Source of the DNA: Halomonas halocynthiae DSM 14573
Lineage (GTDB): Bacteria > Pseudomonadota > Gammaproteobacteria > Pseudomonadales > Halomonadaceae
Direction: 5' to 3'
NCBI RefSeq assembly: GCF_000425725.1
Contig: NZ_KE384439.1
Span: forward strand, 591,309 to 655,308
DNA: 64,000 bases
Below, piece after piece: positions 56,103 to 64,000 of this stretch. Under the pieces are notes generated by a model that saw nothing but the letters and a program-made list of their open reading frames with translations, was not told the DNA's origin and did not search any database. Both the position numbers and the translations under genes were made by a program. The first letter of the stretch is position 1, and each line of letters begins with the position of its first letter.

Positions 56103-56988
56103 GACGATTACTCCACCCTAACTTACTACGCAATACTTCATAAAAGTTATGCCCCAGCGGATGCAATAACTGGATTCGCTGAGGCTTGCGCTTCACGACC
56201 AGCACGTCATCAGGTTTGGAAACCGCGCGAGTTTGCCCATCACAACTAATATGCGGATAGGTTTGGTTGGTCTCACCAATGTGAATACGTATTTCGCTGG
56301 CTGCATCAATGACAATCGGCCGACTAGACAGCGTATGGGGGAACATCGGCACAAGAGTGATGGCCTCTAGCCGTGGATGCATAATAGGCCCCCCACCAGA
56401 CAACGCATAAGCCGTTGAGCCGGTTGGGGTGGCGATAATAACACCATCACTGCGCTGGCTATAAACGAAATGGCCATCAATAAACAGCTCAAACTCAATC
56501 ATGCGCACGGCTTTGCCTGGGTGCAGCACCACTTCATTCAACGCATCCCCTCGACCAACAACTTCGTCGCCACGATAGAGCTCCGCATCGAGCAAAAAAC
56601 GCTCTTCTTTTTCATACTGACCAGCCAGCACTTCCCCCACCCGCGCCTCAAGCTCATCGGGGCAAATATCCGTCAGGAACCCAAGACGTCCACGATTAAC
56701 GCCCAATACCGGCGTGCCGCTATGGCATAGGCTGCGCGCGGCTCCCAACAAACTGCCATCACCGCCAACCACAATAACTAGATCGCACAGCTCACCCAAC
56801 CGGCGGCGACTAGCCTCGGCATGGCCGTGGTCAAGAAGCACCGTTGCAGTACGGTCTTCAATGATGACGTGGTAGCCGCTGCTATCCAGAAAGCGTGTCA
56901 ACCGCTTGAGAGTTTCAACGACCCGGACGCTACCCAGACGACCGATCAGGCCAATGTTTTTGAACGCTGAATTGTTGAAGGCTGTCAT
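56092..56988 (-). CDS. nadK: NAD kinase
   Basis: 298 residues. The diphosphate-binding GGDGSLLGAARSL motif, NRGRLGFLTDI, the DALNEVVLHPGKAVRMIEFE segment and the GSTAYALSGGGPIMHP motif are all in place. It phosphorylates NAD to NADP. Length matches the family (about 290-300). First gene of a two-gene operon with the metallophosphoesterase. Confidence 0.95.
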   Translation of the reverse strand: MTAFNNSAFKNIGLIGRLGSVRVVETLKRLTRFLDSSGYHVIIEDRTATVLLDHGHAEASRRRLGELCDLVIVVGGDGSLLGAARSLCHSGTPVLGVNRGRLGFLTDICPDELEARVGEVLAGQYEKEERFLLDAELYRGDEVVGRGDALNEVVLHPGKAVRMIEFELFIDGHFVYSQRSDGVIIATPTGSTAYALSGGGPIMHPRLEAITLVPMFPHTLSSRPIVIDAASEIRIHIGETNQTYPHISCDGQTRAVSKPDDVLVVKRKPQRIQLLHPLGHNFYEVLRSKLGWSNRLGD

Positions 56989-57050
56989 CCCGATATCCTT
57001 GGCATTGGACGGCCATTATGGCGATACCTCTAAGCACCAGCAACGCAGGT

Positions 57051-57932
57051 TCAGGCAATTTGTGCCGAACGACGACTCTGCCACCAGGAATTAAGCAATA
57101 ACGATACGACGATAATACCGCCACCCAGTGCCAGGCGCGGCAGGTCCGCATCACGATTCCATAACCATAGGTTAACTAACAGACCCGCTGGCACTAAGGC
57201 ATTATTCATAATCGCCAAAGAACCTGCATCGACACGCGTGGCCCCTAGGTTCCACAAATAATAACCAAGCCCTGATGCCACAATGCCCAGCCAGGCAAGC
57301 ACCCCCCACTGCAAGCCACTAACAGGCAACGCCGTGCGGTCTCCCAGTAGCAGAAAGGCTGGCGCGGCAACTGCCAGCGCCCCAAGGTAAAACCAACCAA
57401 ACACACTGATGCGGGGTAACGACTCTGGCAAACCAACCGAGAAACGGCGATACCCCACCTGCCCCAGTGCAAAACACAGGTTAGCGCCCTGCACGACCAT
57501 AAAGCCCATCCAGTAACCGCTATCTATGCCCTGATAGCGAATCACCGCAGCACCCAGCACCGCCAACATGGCTGTCAGCAGGTGAAACAACGAAAACCGT
57601 TTGAACAAGGCATCATCCAGCAACGCCACATATAGCGGCGTTAATACGGTAAACAGCAGCACTTCGGGCACACTCAGCAACAAAAACGACTGATAGAAAA
57701 ACAAATACATCATGCCGAGCTGAACAGCCCCCAGCCCCATTAGCATGAGCCGCTGCGAGAGTGTCAGGCGAGCCGGTCGTAGAAATGGAAGAAACACGAT
57801 GGCCGCCAATGCAATACGAGTCAGTACGGCAAAGTAGCTGTCGACCTGGCCTGCCAGATATACCCCGATAAGTGAAAAAGAAAAGGCCCAGAGTGCCGTT
57901 ACACCAATAAGATAGCCCACTGTAAACTCCAA
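57051..57932 (-). CDS. EamA/DMT-family transporter
   Basis: 293 residues with ten hydrophobic segments arranged as two EamA repeats, typical of the drug/metabolite transporter superfamily. Seen: LTRIALAAIVFLPFLRPARL in repeat one and GVLAWLGIVASGLGYYLWNL in repeat two. Substrates are usually amino acids or related metabolites and cannot be read from sequence. The C-terminus is basic. The start lies about 40 bases from the stop of the unrelated gene at 57972. Confidence 0.9.
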   Translation of the reverse strand: MEFTVGYLIGVTALWAFSFSLIGVYLAGQVDSYFAVLTRIALAAIVFLPFLRPARLTLSQRLMLMGLGAVQLGMMYLFFYQSFLLLSVPEVLLFTVLTPLYVALLDDALFKRFSLFHLLTAMLAVLGAAVIRYQGIDSGYWMGFMVVQGANLCFALGQVGYRRFSVGLPESLPRISVFGWFYLGALAVAAPAFLLLGDRTALPVSGLQWGVLAWLGIVASGLGYYLWNLGATRVDAGSLAIMNNALVPAGLLVNLWLWNRDADLPRLALGGGIIVVSLLLNSWWQSRRSAQIA

Positions 57933-57971
57933 AAATATTTAAAGTTTACGGAGTGTATACGCAGCCCCCCC

Positions 57972-58505
57972 TCATCGACAAGGTGACTCCTGATCTCTTT
58001 GCTGCACAACCCAGTACAAAGCGTAGGCGACGCCCGGCAGCCAACCTGCCAACATCAACAATAACGCGACAACACCACGCTTTGCTCCACCATCGGAGAG
58101 CCATACTGCCAGCGGCGGCAAGAGTACGCTCAAAGCAACATAAGCAGCAAAAGGATGCAGCGACGGCTTACCAACAGGCTTCGTTGGCACTGAGATTGAA
58201 GCTTCAGGAACATAGTGCTCAACGCTGTACTGCTTGGCACTGGGGGCACGCTTACTGTTCACTTCATTGTCAGTAGGCGCAGGCGTTTCATCGGGCGCTA
58301 TCTTCTGCTCCAGTTGCTCAGCAGCGTCCGCCAATTGCTCGTGATAGCGCTCCCAGTCCTCCCAGTCGTGAGGCGTTCCCGCCCGAGGCCGGTGTTTACC
58401 TGACGCTTTAGCACGCGCCCAGGATTTCTCTTCAAGCGTAAGCTGAGGCTGGGTCCTGGGTTTGCCATCAAGTCCTTTCTGAGCCAGATACTCTCGAGCA
58501 TCCAT
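57972..58505 (-). CDS. Hydrophilic protein with C-terminal Pmp3/YqaE-like membrane domain
   Basis: 177 residues. The first 105 are hydrophilic and charged (EEKSWARAKASGKHRPRAGT; EQLADAAEQLEQKIAPDETP). The last 70 carry two membrane helices in the order LSVLLPPLAVWLSDGGAKRG and ALLLMLAGWLPGVAYALYWV, the Pmp3/YqaE (UPF0057) pattern. Stand-alone Pmp3 proteins are about 50-60 residues and are linked to salt and membrane-potential stress, which suits a halophile. The N-terminal extension is unusual and of unknown function. Confidence 0.8.
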   Translation of the reverse strand: MDAREYLAQKGLDGKPRTQPQLTLEEKSWARAKASGKHRPRAGTPHDWEDWERYHEQLADAAEQLEQKIAPDETPAPTDNEVNSKRAPSAKQYSVEHYVPEASISVPTKPVGKPSLHPFAAYVALSVLLPPLAVWLSDGGAKRGVVALLLMLAGWLPGVAYALYWVVQQRDQESPCR

Positions 58506-58591
58506 TCATAACTCCTTGTGTTTCATGAGTGACGGAATAACTGTAACAAGGCATTATCATTGATACCTGTCGCTGGCCTAGGAGAGACAAC

Positions 58592-58999
58592 ATGCCAAAT
58601 AAGTCACCCACCATTGTGCGTGAAATTATGTCCCACGACTGTTACCGCGTATCAGGAAAAACATCGATCGCCACCCTTGCTGGCCGTCTGTCGCACCACC
58701 GTCTGCCAGGTGCCCCCGTGGTCGATGAACATGATCACCTGATCGGCTTCATTTCTGAGCAAGATGTTTTAGGTAAGGTGTTAGATAGCATCTATATGGA
58801 TAATGAGCCGCCACTGGTTGAAGACCTAATGCGCCATGAGGTGCTGTCCGTATCTCCGACCAAAAGCATTATTGACCTGGCTCAGGAAATGCTGGGTGCC
58901 AAACCCAAGGTCTACCCCGTCACAGAACAAGGCCGGTTGGCAGGTATTGTTACCCGCCGCGACGTGCTCGATGCCATTCTTCGCATGCGCAGCCGCTGA
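58592..58999 (+). CDS. Two-CBS-domain protein
   Basis: 135 residues, start preceded by AGGAGAG. Two CBS repeats: IVREIMSHDCYRVSGKTSIA with the linking GAPVVDEHDHLIGFISEQDV, and VEDLMRHEVLSVSPTKSIID with GIVTRRDVLDAI. Stand-alone CBS pairs bind adenine nucleotides and regulate partner enzymes or sense energy or ionic state. The partner is not visible. A hairpin terminator follows. Confidence 0.9.
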   Translation: MPNKSPTIVREIMSHDCYRVSGKTSIATLAGRLSHHRLPGAPVVDEHDHLIGFISEQDVLGKVLDSIYMDNEPPLVEDLMRHEVLSVSPTKSIIDLAQEMLGAKPKVYPVTEQGRLAGIVTRRDVLDAILRMRSR

Positions 59000-59032
59000 T
59001 CTACTGTCGCCCCATCTCACACAAAAAAGAAA

Positions 59033-59058
59033 GCCGCCGTATCTAAGGATATGGCGGC
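59033..59058 (+). terminator. Terminator after the CBS-domain gene
   Basis: GCCGCC-TATC and GATA-GGCGGC form a stem with a 4-base loop and single mismatched bases, 34 bases after the CBS stop. The T-run is weak. Confidence 0.65.
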
Positions 59059-59380
59059 AAGATCGAAACTGCGAATCAGAAGGACAACTTTAGCGACTGC
59101 CATCGCGCACGTTGTCTGTCTGTAAATAATCAGACAGCAAAGACCAAAAAAGTTCGCCATCTTGCGTAATTATTTTCTACTTCCTACCAAAGTCTAAACT
59201 CCCTCCCCACGTTTAAGGCAACGTCGAAACACCTCTCTCTGTAGAATGCCCCTGCTCAAATTATCCGACACAGGTAGCGATAGGGCGGCCACGACAAATG
59301 GACAGGCCTGGCTACCGAGAAACACTGAACGACTAACGGCAACCTTGCCAATCAACAACCCATCACATAGGGAGTGGGCC
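59059..59380. promoter_or_regulatory. 322-base region upstream of gntP-type gene
   Basis: No gene is credible here. The frame of the permease extends back to an ATG at 59246, but that part is not hydrophobic and lacks a ribosome site. It presumably holds the promoter of the permease/CoA-transferase operon. No specific operator was recognised. Confidence 0.35.
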
Positions 59381-60766
59381 ATGGGGTTAATCGGAATTTT
59401 CCTGTCGCTCGGGCTACTAATGTATCTGGCCTACCGCGGGATCAACGTACTCATTCTAGCACCGATACTCGCACTGCTCGCCGTAGTCATGAGTGGCAGT
59501 CTGCCTGTGCTGGCAACCTATACCCAGGTATTCATGAAAGCGCTGGGCAACTATGTTGTGTTGTACTTCCCGCTTTTCTTGCTGGGAGCCATTTTCGGTA
59601 AAGTCATGGCGGATAGTGGATCAGCACGCGTCATTGCCGAACGCATTGTTGCTCGCCTTGGCTCAGCACGTGCGATTACCGCCGTCGTCCTTTCCTGTGG
59701 TGTCCTGACATTTGGCGGCGTGTCTCTTTTCGTTGTGGCGTTTGCTATTTATCCCATTGCCAACTCACTATTTCGCCAAGCGGATATTCCCAAGCGGTTA
59801 CTTCCCGCTGCCATTGCACTGGGCTCTTTCACGTTTACCATGACAGCTCTGCCAGGCACACCTGCGATCCAGAATGCGATTCCGATGCCGTATTTCGGCA
59901 CCAATGCGTTCGCGGCCCCTTTCCTGGGCACAGTGGCTGGTGCCATCATGCTATTTGGCGGCCTGCTGTGGCTCAACCGTCGCGCTTCAGCCGCCCAAGG
60001 CCGAGGTGAAGGTTATGGCGTACACAAGACAACTGCCGCTGATGCCGCCCTACCGGATGATGTGCAACTCCCCGCCTTCGCTATGGCCTGTGCGCCAGTT
60101 ATCACCGTCATTCTGCTAAATGCCGTTTTTACCTATTTGGTCATTCCCAACCTCGATGCCGCCTATCTGGCTGAGCCTGAGTATGGTGCGACCTCACTCA
60201 AGTCGGTTGCCGGTATATGGGCCATTATTGTCGCACTCGTGGTATCGATCCTGCTGGTAATTGTCGGCAACTGGAAACGCTTTGAGGACATCAAGGAAAG
60301 CATCAACCAGGGCACCTTCGGTTCACTACTGCCTATTTTCAATACCGCGTCCGAAGTGGGCTATGGTGCCGTTATTGCTTCACTACCGGCGTTTCTTCTT
60401 ATTCGTGATCAGGTCTTAGACTTATTTCCTGATAGCCCTTTGGCTTCACTTGCCGTGGCTGTCAACGTGTTAGCCGGTATCACAGGATCTGCCTCGGGCG
60501 GTATGTCGATAGCGTTAGAAGCGCTGGGCGCGCAGTTTGCAGAGATTGGCCAGCTTCAAGGAGTCAGCATGGAGCTCATGCACCGTGTGACCACCCTTTC
60601 ATCAGGCGGTTTCGACGCGCTGCCGCAAAACGGTGCAGTTATCACGCTGCTGGGTATTTGTGGCCTGACTCACAGACAAAGCTATGGTGATATCTTCATT
60701 TGTGCTGTAGCGATTCCCGTCGTAGCAACCATTGCCGTCATTGTGCTTGACATGTTGGCATTCTGA
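59381..60766 (+). CDS. GntP-family permease (carboxylate/hydroxy-acid importer)
   Basis: 461 residues from the ATG at 59381, preceded by TAGGGAG; the upstream ATG at 59246 would add 45 residues before the first helix. About 12 membrane helices with the GntP/ArsB-like pattern (FGKVMADSGSARVIAERIVA; FGGVSLFVVAFAIYPIANSL; FTMTALPGTPAIQNAIPMPY). It imports a small organic acid by proton symport. The CoA-transferase starts 10 bases after its stop, so the imported acid is probably activated to a CoA ester at once. Confidence 0.92.
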   Translation: MGLIGIFLSLGLLMYLAYRGINVLILAPILALLAVVMSGSLPVLATYTQVFMKALGNYVVLYFPLFLLGAIFGKVMADSGSARVIAERIVARLGSARAITAVVLSCGVLTFGGVSLFVVAFAIYPIANSLFRQADIPKRLLPAAIALGSFTFTMTALPGTPAIQNAIPMPYFGTNAFAAPFLGTVAGAIMLFGGLLWLNRRASAAQGRGEGYGVHKTTAADAALPDDVQLPAFAMACAPVITVILLNAVFTYLVIPNLDAAYLAEPEYGATSLKSVAGIWAIIVALVVSILLVIVGNWKRFEDIKESINQGTFGSLLPIFNTASEVGYGAVIASLPAFLLIRDQVLDLFPDSPLASLAVAVNVLAGITGSASGGMSIALEALGAQFAEIGQLQGVSMELMHRVTTLSSGGFDALPQNGAVITLLGICGLTHRQSYGDIFICAVAIPVVATIAVIVLDMLAF

Positions 60767-60776
60767 GGAGAAACGC

Positions 60777-62324
60777 ATGCAGTGCAAGATCGTATCGGCC
60801 CGTGATGCTATAGCGCTGATCCACTCTGGCGACACACTGACCACATCTGGCTTTGTGGGGGCTGGCGTGCCCGACGCCTTGCTTAAAGCACTTGCTGAAC
60901 GCCATGCCAATGAAGGGCTCCCCAAGGATCTCACACTGGTCTTCGCGGCTGGCCAAGGTGATGGCAAAGAGCGAGGCCTAAACCGCCTCGCCTCTGCTGG
61001 ACTGGTGCGCCGGGTCATTGGTGGCCATTGGGCGCTGATTCCGAAACTGGCAGCCCGCGCCATGCAAGGCGACATAGAAGCATACAACTTTCCCCAGGGC
61101 GTGATCTCGCAGCTGTACCGGGATATCGCGGCAGGAAAAGCCGGGCTTATCAGCCACGTCGGCCTTGAAACCTTTGTTGACCCACGCTTAAGCGGCGGAC
61201 GGATTAACGCTATTACGCCCAAAGAGATGGTCGAATTAATCACCATCAAAGGGCAGGAACGCCTGCTTTACCACACCTTTCCTGTTCATGTGGCCCTGCT
61301 GCGTGGTTCAACCGCCGATGAACATGGCAACATTACCATGGAGCGTGAAGCGCTTATCCTCGACAACCTGGCTCAAGCCATGGCCGCACGCAATTCGGGT
61401 GGCGTAGTTATCGTTCAGGTTGACCAGGTGGTTGCGGCCAACAGCTTGCCAACCCGTGATGTCGTCATTCCTGCCATGCTGGTCGATGCGGTTGTGGTCG
61501 CCCCACCGGAGCTCCACCCGCAAACCTATGCCACTCAGTACAACCGCTACTTTACTGGCCGCTACAAACGCCCTGAACAAACAGAGGCCAGCATGCCGCT
61601 GGATATTCGCAAAGTCATTGCTCGCCGTGCCGCGTTAGAGCTGCCGATTGGCGGCGTGGTCAACCTGGGCATTGGTATGCCAGAAGGTATCTCCTCTGTG
61701 GCCGCCGAAGAAGGCTTGCTAAAGCACGTTACTCTGACCGCAGAACCCGGTGTTATCGGTGGGCAGCCCGCGTCAGGCCTGGATTTTGGTGCCGCAGTGA
61801 ATACCCAGGCCATCATTGCCCAAGGCAGTCAGTTCGATTTCTATGATGGCGGCGGACTGGATTTGGCCTGTCTCGGCATGGCCGAGGTCGATAGAGAAGG
61901 AAACGTTAACGTCTCCCGTTTCGGCACTAAACTGGCAGGTGCTGGCGGCTTCATCAATATCAGCCAGAATGCCAAACACCTGGTCTTTGCTGGCACATTC
62001 ACTGCTGGCGGCTTAGCCATTGAGCTAAATGACGGGCAGCTGCGCATAAAAACCGAAGGCCAGACACGTAAATTTAAGGAAAGCGTTGAACAAATCACGT
62101 TTTCAGGCGCACGAGCGAGGCGTTTTAAGCAGCCAGTACTGTTCGTTACAGAGCGCTGTGTTTTCCGCTTAGAGCCCGATGGGCTAACCCTTAGCGAAAT
62201 TGCGCCGGGTATCGATATCGAGCGCGATATTCTGGCTCATATGAACTTTATACCGCGTATCGGTGATATTCAGCCCATGGACCCACGCCTGTTCATCGAC
62301 GCCCCCATGAAATTGCGTGAATAG
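60777..62324 (+). CDS. Acyl-CoA:acetate/3-ketoacid CoA-transferase (YdiF-like)
   Basis: 515 residues from the ATG at 60777, preceded by GAGGAG. Both CoA-transferase halves are present in one chain: the alpha-like half (SARDAIALIHSGDTLTTSGF; GGHWALIPKLAARAMQG) and the beta-like half (GVVNLGIGMPEGISSVAAEE) with the catalytic Glu in LTAEPGVIGGQPASG. It moves CoA from an acyl-CoA to a carboxylate such as acetate, propionate, lactate or a hydroxy/keto acid. Linkage to a GntP permease suggests that the permease substrate is the acceptor. No dehydrogenase accompanies the pair. Confidence 0.92.
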   Translation: MQCKIVSARDAIALIHSGDTLTTSGFVGAGVPDALLKALAERHANEGLPKDLTLVFAAGQGDGKERGLNRLASAGLVRRVIGGHWALIPKLAARAMQGDIEAYNFPQGVISQLYRDIAAGKAGLISHVGLETFVDPRLSGGRINAITPKEMVELITIKGQERLLYHTFPVHVALLRGSTADEHGNITMEREALILDNLAQAMAARNSGGVVIVQVDQVVAANSLPTRDVVIPAMLVDAVVVAPPELHPQTYATQYNRYFTGRYKRPEQTEASMPLDIRKVIARRAALELPIGGVVNLGIGMPEGISSVAAEEGLLKHVTLTAEPGVIGGQPASGLDFGAAVNTQAIIAQGSQFDFYDGGGLDLACLGMAEVDREGNVNVSRFGTKLAGAGGFINISQNAKHLVFAGTFTAGGLAIELNDGQLRIKTEGQTRKFKESVEQITFSGARARRFKQPVLFVTERCVFRLEPDGLTLSEIAPGIDIERDILAHMNFIPRIGDIQPMDPRLFIDAPMKLRE

Positions 62325-62396
62325 CGCTGAAAAAATCATCCTAAAAGCATAGTATGAGGTGACGACAGCGTACTAACAGAAAGAGATGGAACGTAC

Positions 62397-62762
62397 ATGG
62401 CGCTTTATCTACTGGTATTTGCAGTTTGTCTATTAGTGATCGGAAGCGTGCTGGCTGTACTGATGCTATCACGTACTCCGCGCTACCTGACCCAGGCAGA
62501 GGATTTGCTGACACTGTTTGCTAAAGCACTGGATAATAGCGTCAGCGAAACCGAATGGAACACCATTATGGGCTACCCGATACGCCATGATGAATTTCTT
62601 GAAGGTGTGCGCCGACGCGCCTTGCGGGTGATGGAAGAACATGGCCGATATGGCCGTGCGCAGCGCGGGGGGCAGCTATTAGATACAGAGGGTCAAGCAG
62701 AACTTAACGCCATGAGAGACCATCTAAATGCGCGCACCGAGCTTAGAAAAAATCTCATATGA
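62397..62762 (+). CDS. Small single-pass membrane protein, unknown function
   Basis: 121 residues with one N-terminal membrane helix (LYLLVFAVCLLVIGSVLAVL) and a cytoplasmic mostly helical, charged domain (ETEWNTIMGYPIRHDEFLEG; RRRALRVMEEHGRYGRAQRG). The start has only a weak ribosome site. It follows the CoA-transferase by 72 bases and precedes an AraC regulator by 30. I recognise no family. Confidence 0.75.
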   Translation: MALYLLVFAVCLLVIGSVLAVLMLSRTPRYLTQAEDLLTLFAKALDNSVSETEWNTIMGYPIRHDEFLEGVRRRALRVMEEHGRYGRAQRGGQLLDTEGQAELNAMRDHLNARTELRKNLI

Positions 62763-62792
62763 TGCCCCACACCCCGATAATAAAAACAGACC

Positions 62793-63614
62793 ATGAATAG
62801 CGCCTTTCGCCAGATACCCCTTGACCCCGTGCCTCACCACCATGCTCACGACTTTCATCAGATCGTGATTGGGCTGCACGGCCAGGCAGAATTTGAAATT
62901 GAAGGGCTTGTCGGCTCTGTTTCAACACTGTCAGGCTGCATTGTTCCTGCCAACCACCAGCATCACTACGCGGGCCATGGCGAGAACCGCCAGCTAATTA
63001 TCGACCTACCCCGCGACGCCATCAGCCTTACGGGTCACCACCATGAACTCTCTCGCCTGTTTGATGAGCCCGCTTTCTTCGAGCTGGACAGTCCGCTCAG
63101 ACATTACCTGAACTTCCTGCTCGAAGAGATACAGCAGTTGGACCAGGTCAAGCCTGGGGCATCATTGCAGCACGAGCGCCTGACCAGCACACTGCTCGGC
63201 TCGCTGCATTCACGGCTGACCGAGCGCCAGCCAGCGCGTGGCAGAACACTGGACCTCAACGCACTAGATCGCTATATCGATTGCCACCTAGAGTGTGCGC
63301 TGCGGGTATCTGATCTTGCCGCCAAAGCTTGCTTGAGCGAAGGGCACTTCAGCCAGTGTTTTAGTGCCCAGACCGGCATGCCCCCTTGGCAGTATGTCAT
63401 GCAGCGGCGCCTTTTCGCCGCCAGACGCCTACTCCTGGAAACTCCTCTTCCTCTCATTGAAATTGCGGCTCTGGCTGGTTTTTCCAATCAAAGTGCTTTA
63501 TCTAACGCTTTCCGGCGAGCCTACGGCCACCCACCCAGCCAGCTAAGAAAAAATATCAGCAACGAGTTACCTCGCCAGCTTGGCCAAGTAGCGCACGACA
63601 TCCAGCCTGACTAA
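62793..63614 (+). CDS. AraC-family transcriptional regulator with cupin domain
   Basis: 273 residues. The N-terminal cupin part (HHHAHDFHQIVIGLHGQAEF; GCIVPANHQHHYAGHGENR) is followed by the double AraC helix-turn-helix (LRVSDLAAKACLSEGHFSQC; PLIEIAALAGFSNQSALSNA). It probably senses a small ligand and controls a nearby operon, perhaps the permease/CoA-transferase pair, though that is inferred from position only. The histidine-rich N-terminus could bind metal. Confidence 0.9.
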   Translation: MNSAFRQIPLDPVPHHHAHDFHQIVIGLHGQAEFEIEGLVGSVSTLSGCIVPANHQHHYAGHGENRQLIIDLPRDAISLTGHHHELSRLFDEPAFFELDSPLRHYLNFLLEEIQQLDQVKPGASLQHERLTSTLLGSLHSRLTERQPARGRTLDLNALDRYIDCHLECALRVSDLAAKACLSEGHFSQCFSAQTGMPPWQYVMQRRLFAARRLLLETPLPLIEIAALAGFSNQSALSNAFRRAYGHPPSQLRKNISNELPRQLGQVAHDIQPD

Positions 63615-63765
63615 CTTGCACCAGGCACCAGGCTAGGCTTACGGTGAAGGGGGCGAGCATCAACAGTTCGAATAGCAGCACAACTCGTTCACACCCGCCC
63701 GTCAGCTACTAGAAAAATACGGACACATGCGGCAGCTCGCATTATACGAAAGTCGAAAAATCCTT
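63615..63765. other. Intergenic region, nothing recognised
   Basis: About 150 bases after the AraC gene contain no gene or clear terminator that I can see. Confidence 0.4.
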
Positions 63766-64000
63766 CTATACGATGTCAGGATCTAGGAAATAAACAAGTC
63801 CTGACGTGGAATCAACAAGCAGCGTTGACCACAGCGCCCTACCCTGTATCAATCCCCGGCCACCTGCTGCAGAGTCAGCATGGTACCAACCGGAACAACC
63901 CCTGTGGCAACCAGCAACCTTGCGGGGAATGACACCATGCTCAACGCCGACACCATGCTCATCGATAGTACTTGGCAACAGAATGCCGACACCCTTTTCA
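63766..64000 (-). other. Partial reading frame at window end, unidentified
   Basis: A minus-strand frame enters from beyond base 64000 and stops at 63766. It reads with few rare codons (GLIQGRALWSTLLVDSTSGL; VYFLDPDIV at the end) but matches no family I know. A second minus-strand frame in the same stretch also reads plausibly as a hydrophobic C-terminus ending TMLTLQQVAGD near 63846. Short repeated pieces (GAGCATGGTGTC) occur near 63930-63970. Which frame is coding cannot be decided here. Confidence 0.3.

Noticed and set aside
60602..61249. 215-residue minus-strand frame over the permease/CoA-transferase junction
   Set aside because: Both plus-strand genes have strong family motifs throughout this stretch.

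Overview
The window looks like chromosome from a halophilic gammaproteobacterium of the Halomonadaceae (Halomonas/Vreelandella-like). This rests on moderate-to-high GC, a Pseudomonas-like psrA-lexA pair followed by dinB, a divergent ppsA/ppsR pair, acnB and rraA, and the general style of the proteins. Species assignment is inference. No rRNA or tRNA gene was seen.

Layout. 1-911: 3' part of a PilC-type pilus platform gene. 963-3631: psrA (minus), then lexA-dinB with an SOS box. 3839-10726: acnB, rraA, ppsA and divergent ppsR. 10793-15961: a probable iron-uptake operon (imelysin, di-haem oxidoreductase, second imelysin, DUF1513) behind a Fur-box-like sequence. 16200-19455: Bcr/CflA exporter, DUF1330 protein, an MFS tail fragment and a Fic protein. 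19460-21725: a graveyard of IS3-family pieces, an AraC fragment and an MFS fragment, with an AT-rich membrane gene held between 86-bp direct repeats. 21726-25680: an MscS-type channel with a 9-bp tandem repeat in its signal peptide, and two convergent pirins. 26140-30412: a methionine-rich exported protein, a two-component system and msrPQ. This looks like a periplasmic oxidant-scavenging and methionine-repair unit.

30517-35175 is the most unusual region. It is an integron remnant with a broken intI (plus strand) preceded by a strong LexA box, an attI-like boundary, and five cassettes on the minus strand separated by recognisable attC sites. The array is cut off at its far end by a truncated IS3-family element. 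The cassette genes are AT-richer than the host. They encode a HEPN-like zinc-ribbon protein, an orphan class III nucleotidyl-cyclase-like protein, a second HEPN-like protein, a methyltransferase and a small unknown protein.

35250-43712: branched-chain amino acid and glutarate catabolism (CaiB-type CoA transferase, GcdH, MmsB, HIBCH-type hydrolase, acyl-CoA dehydrogenase) under a divergent LiuR-type MerR regulator with a perfect 16-bp palindrome, plus an acyl-CoA synthetase. 43882-49440: a cobalamin uptake operon (btuB-btuF-btuC-btuD-cobO) behind a cobalamin riboswitch. 49652-51423: sorAB-type sulfite dehydrogenase. 51530-58999: amidase, DUF2797, YeaC-like, rhomboid protease, metallophosphoesterase, NAD kinase, DMT exporter, a Pmp3-tailed protein and a CBS protein. 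59381-63614: GntP permease, CoA-transferase, a small membrane protein and an AraC regulator. The last ~235 bases hold an unidentified partial reading frame.
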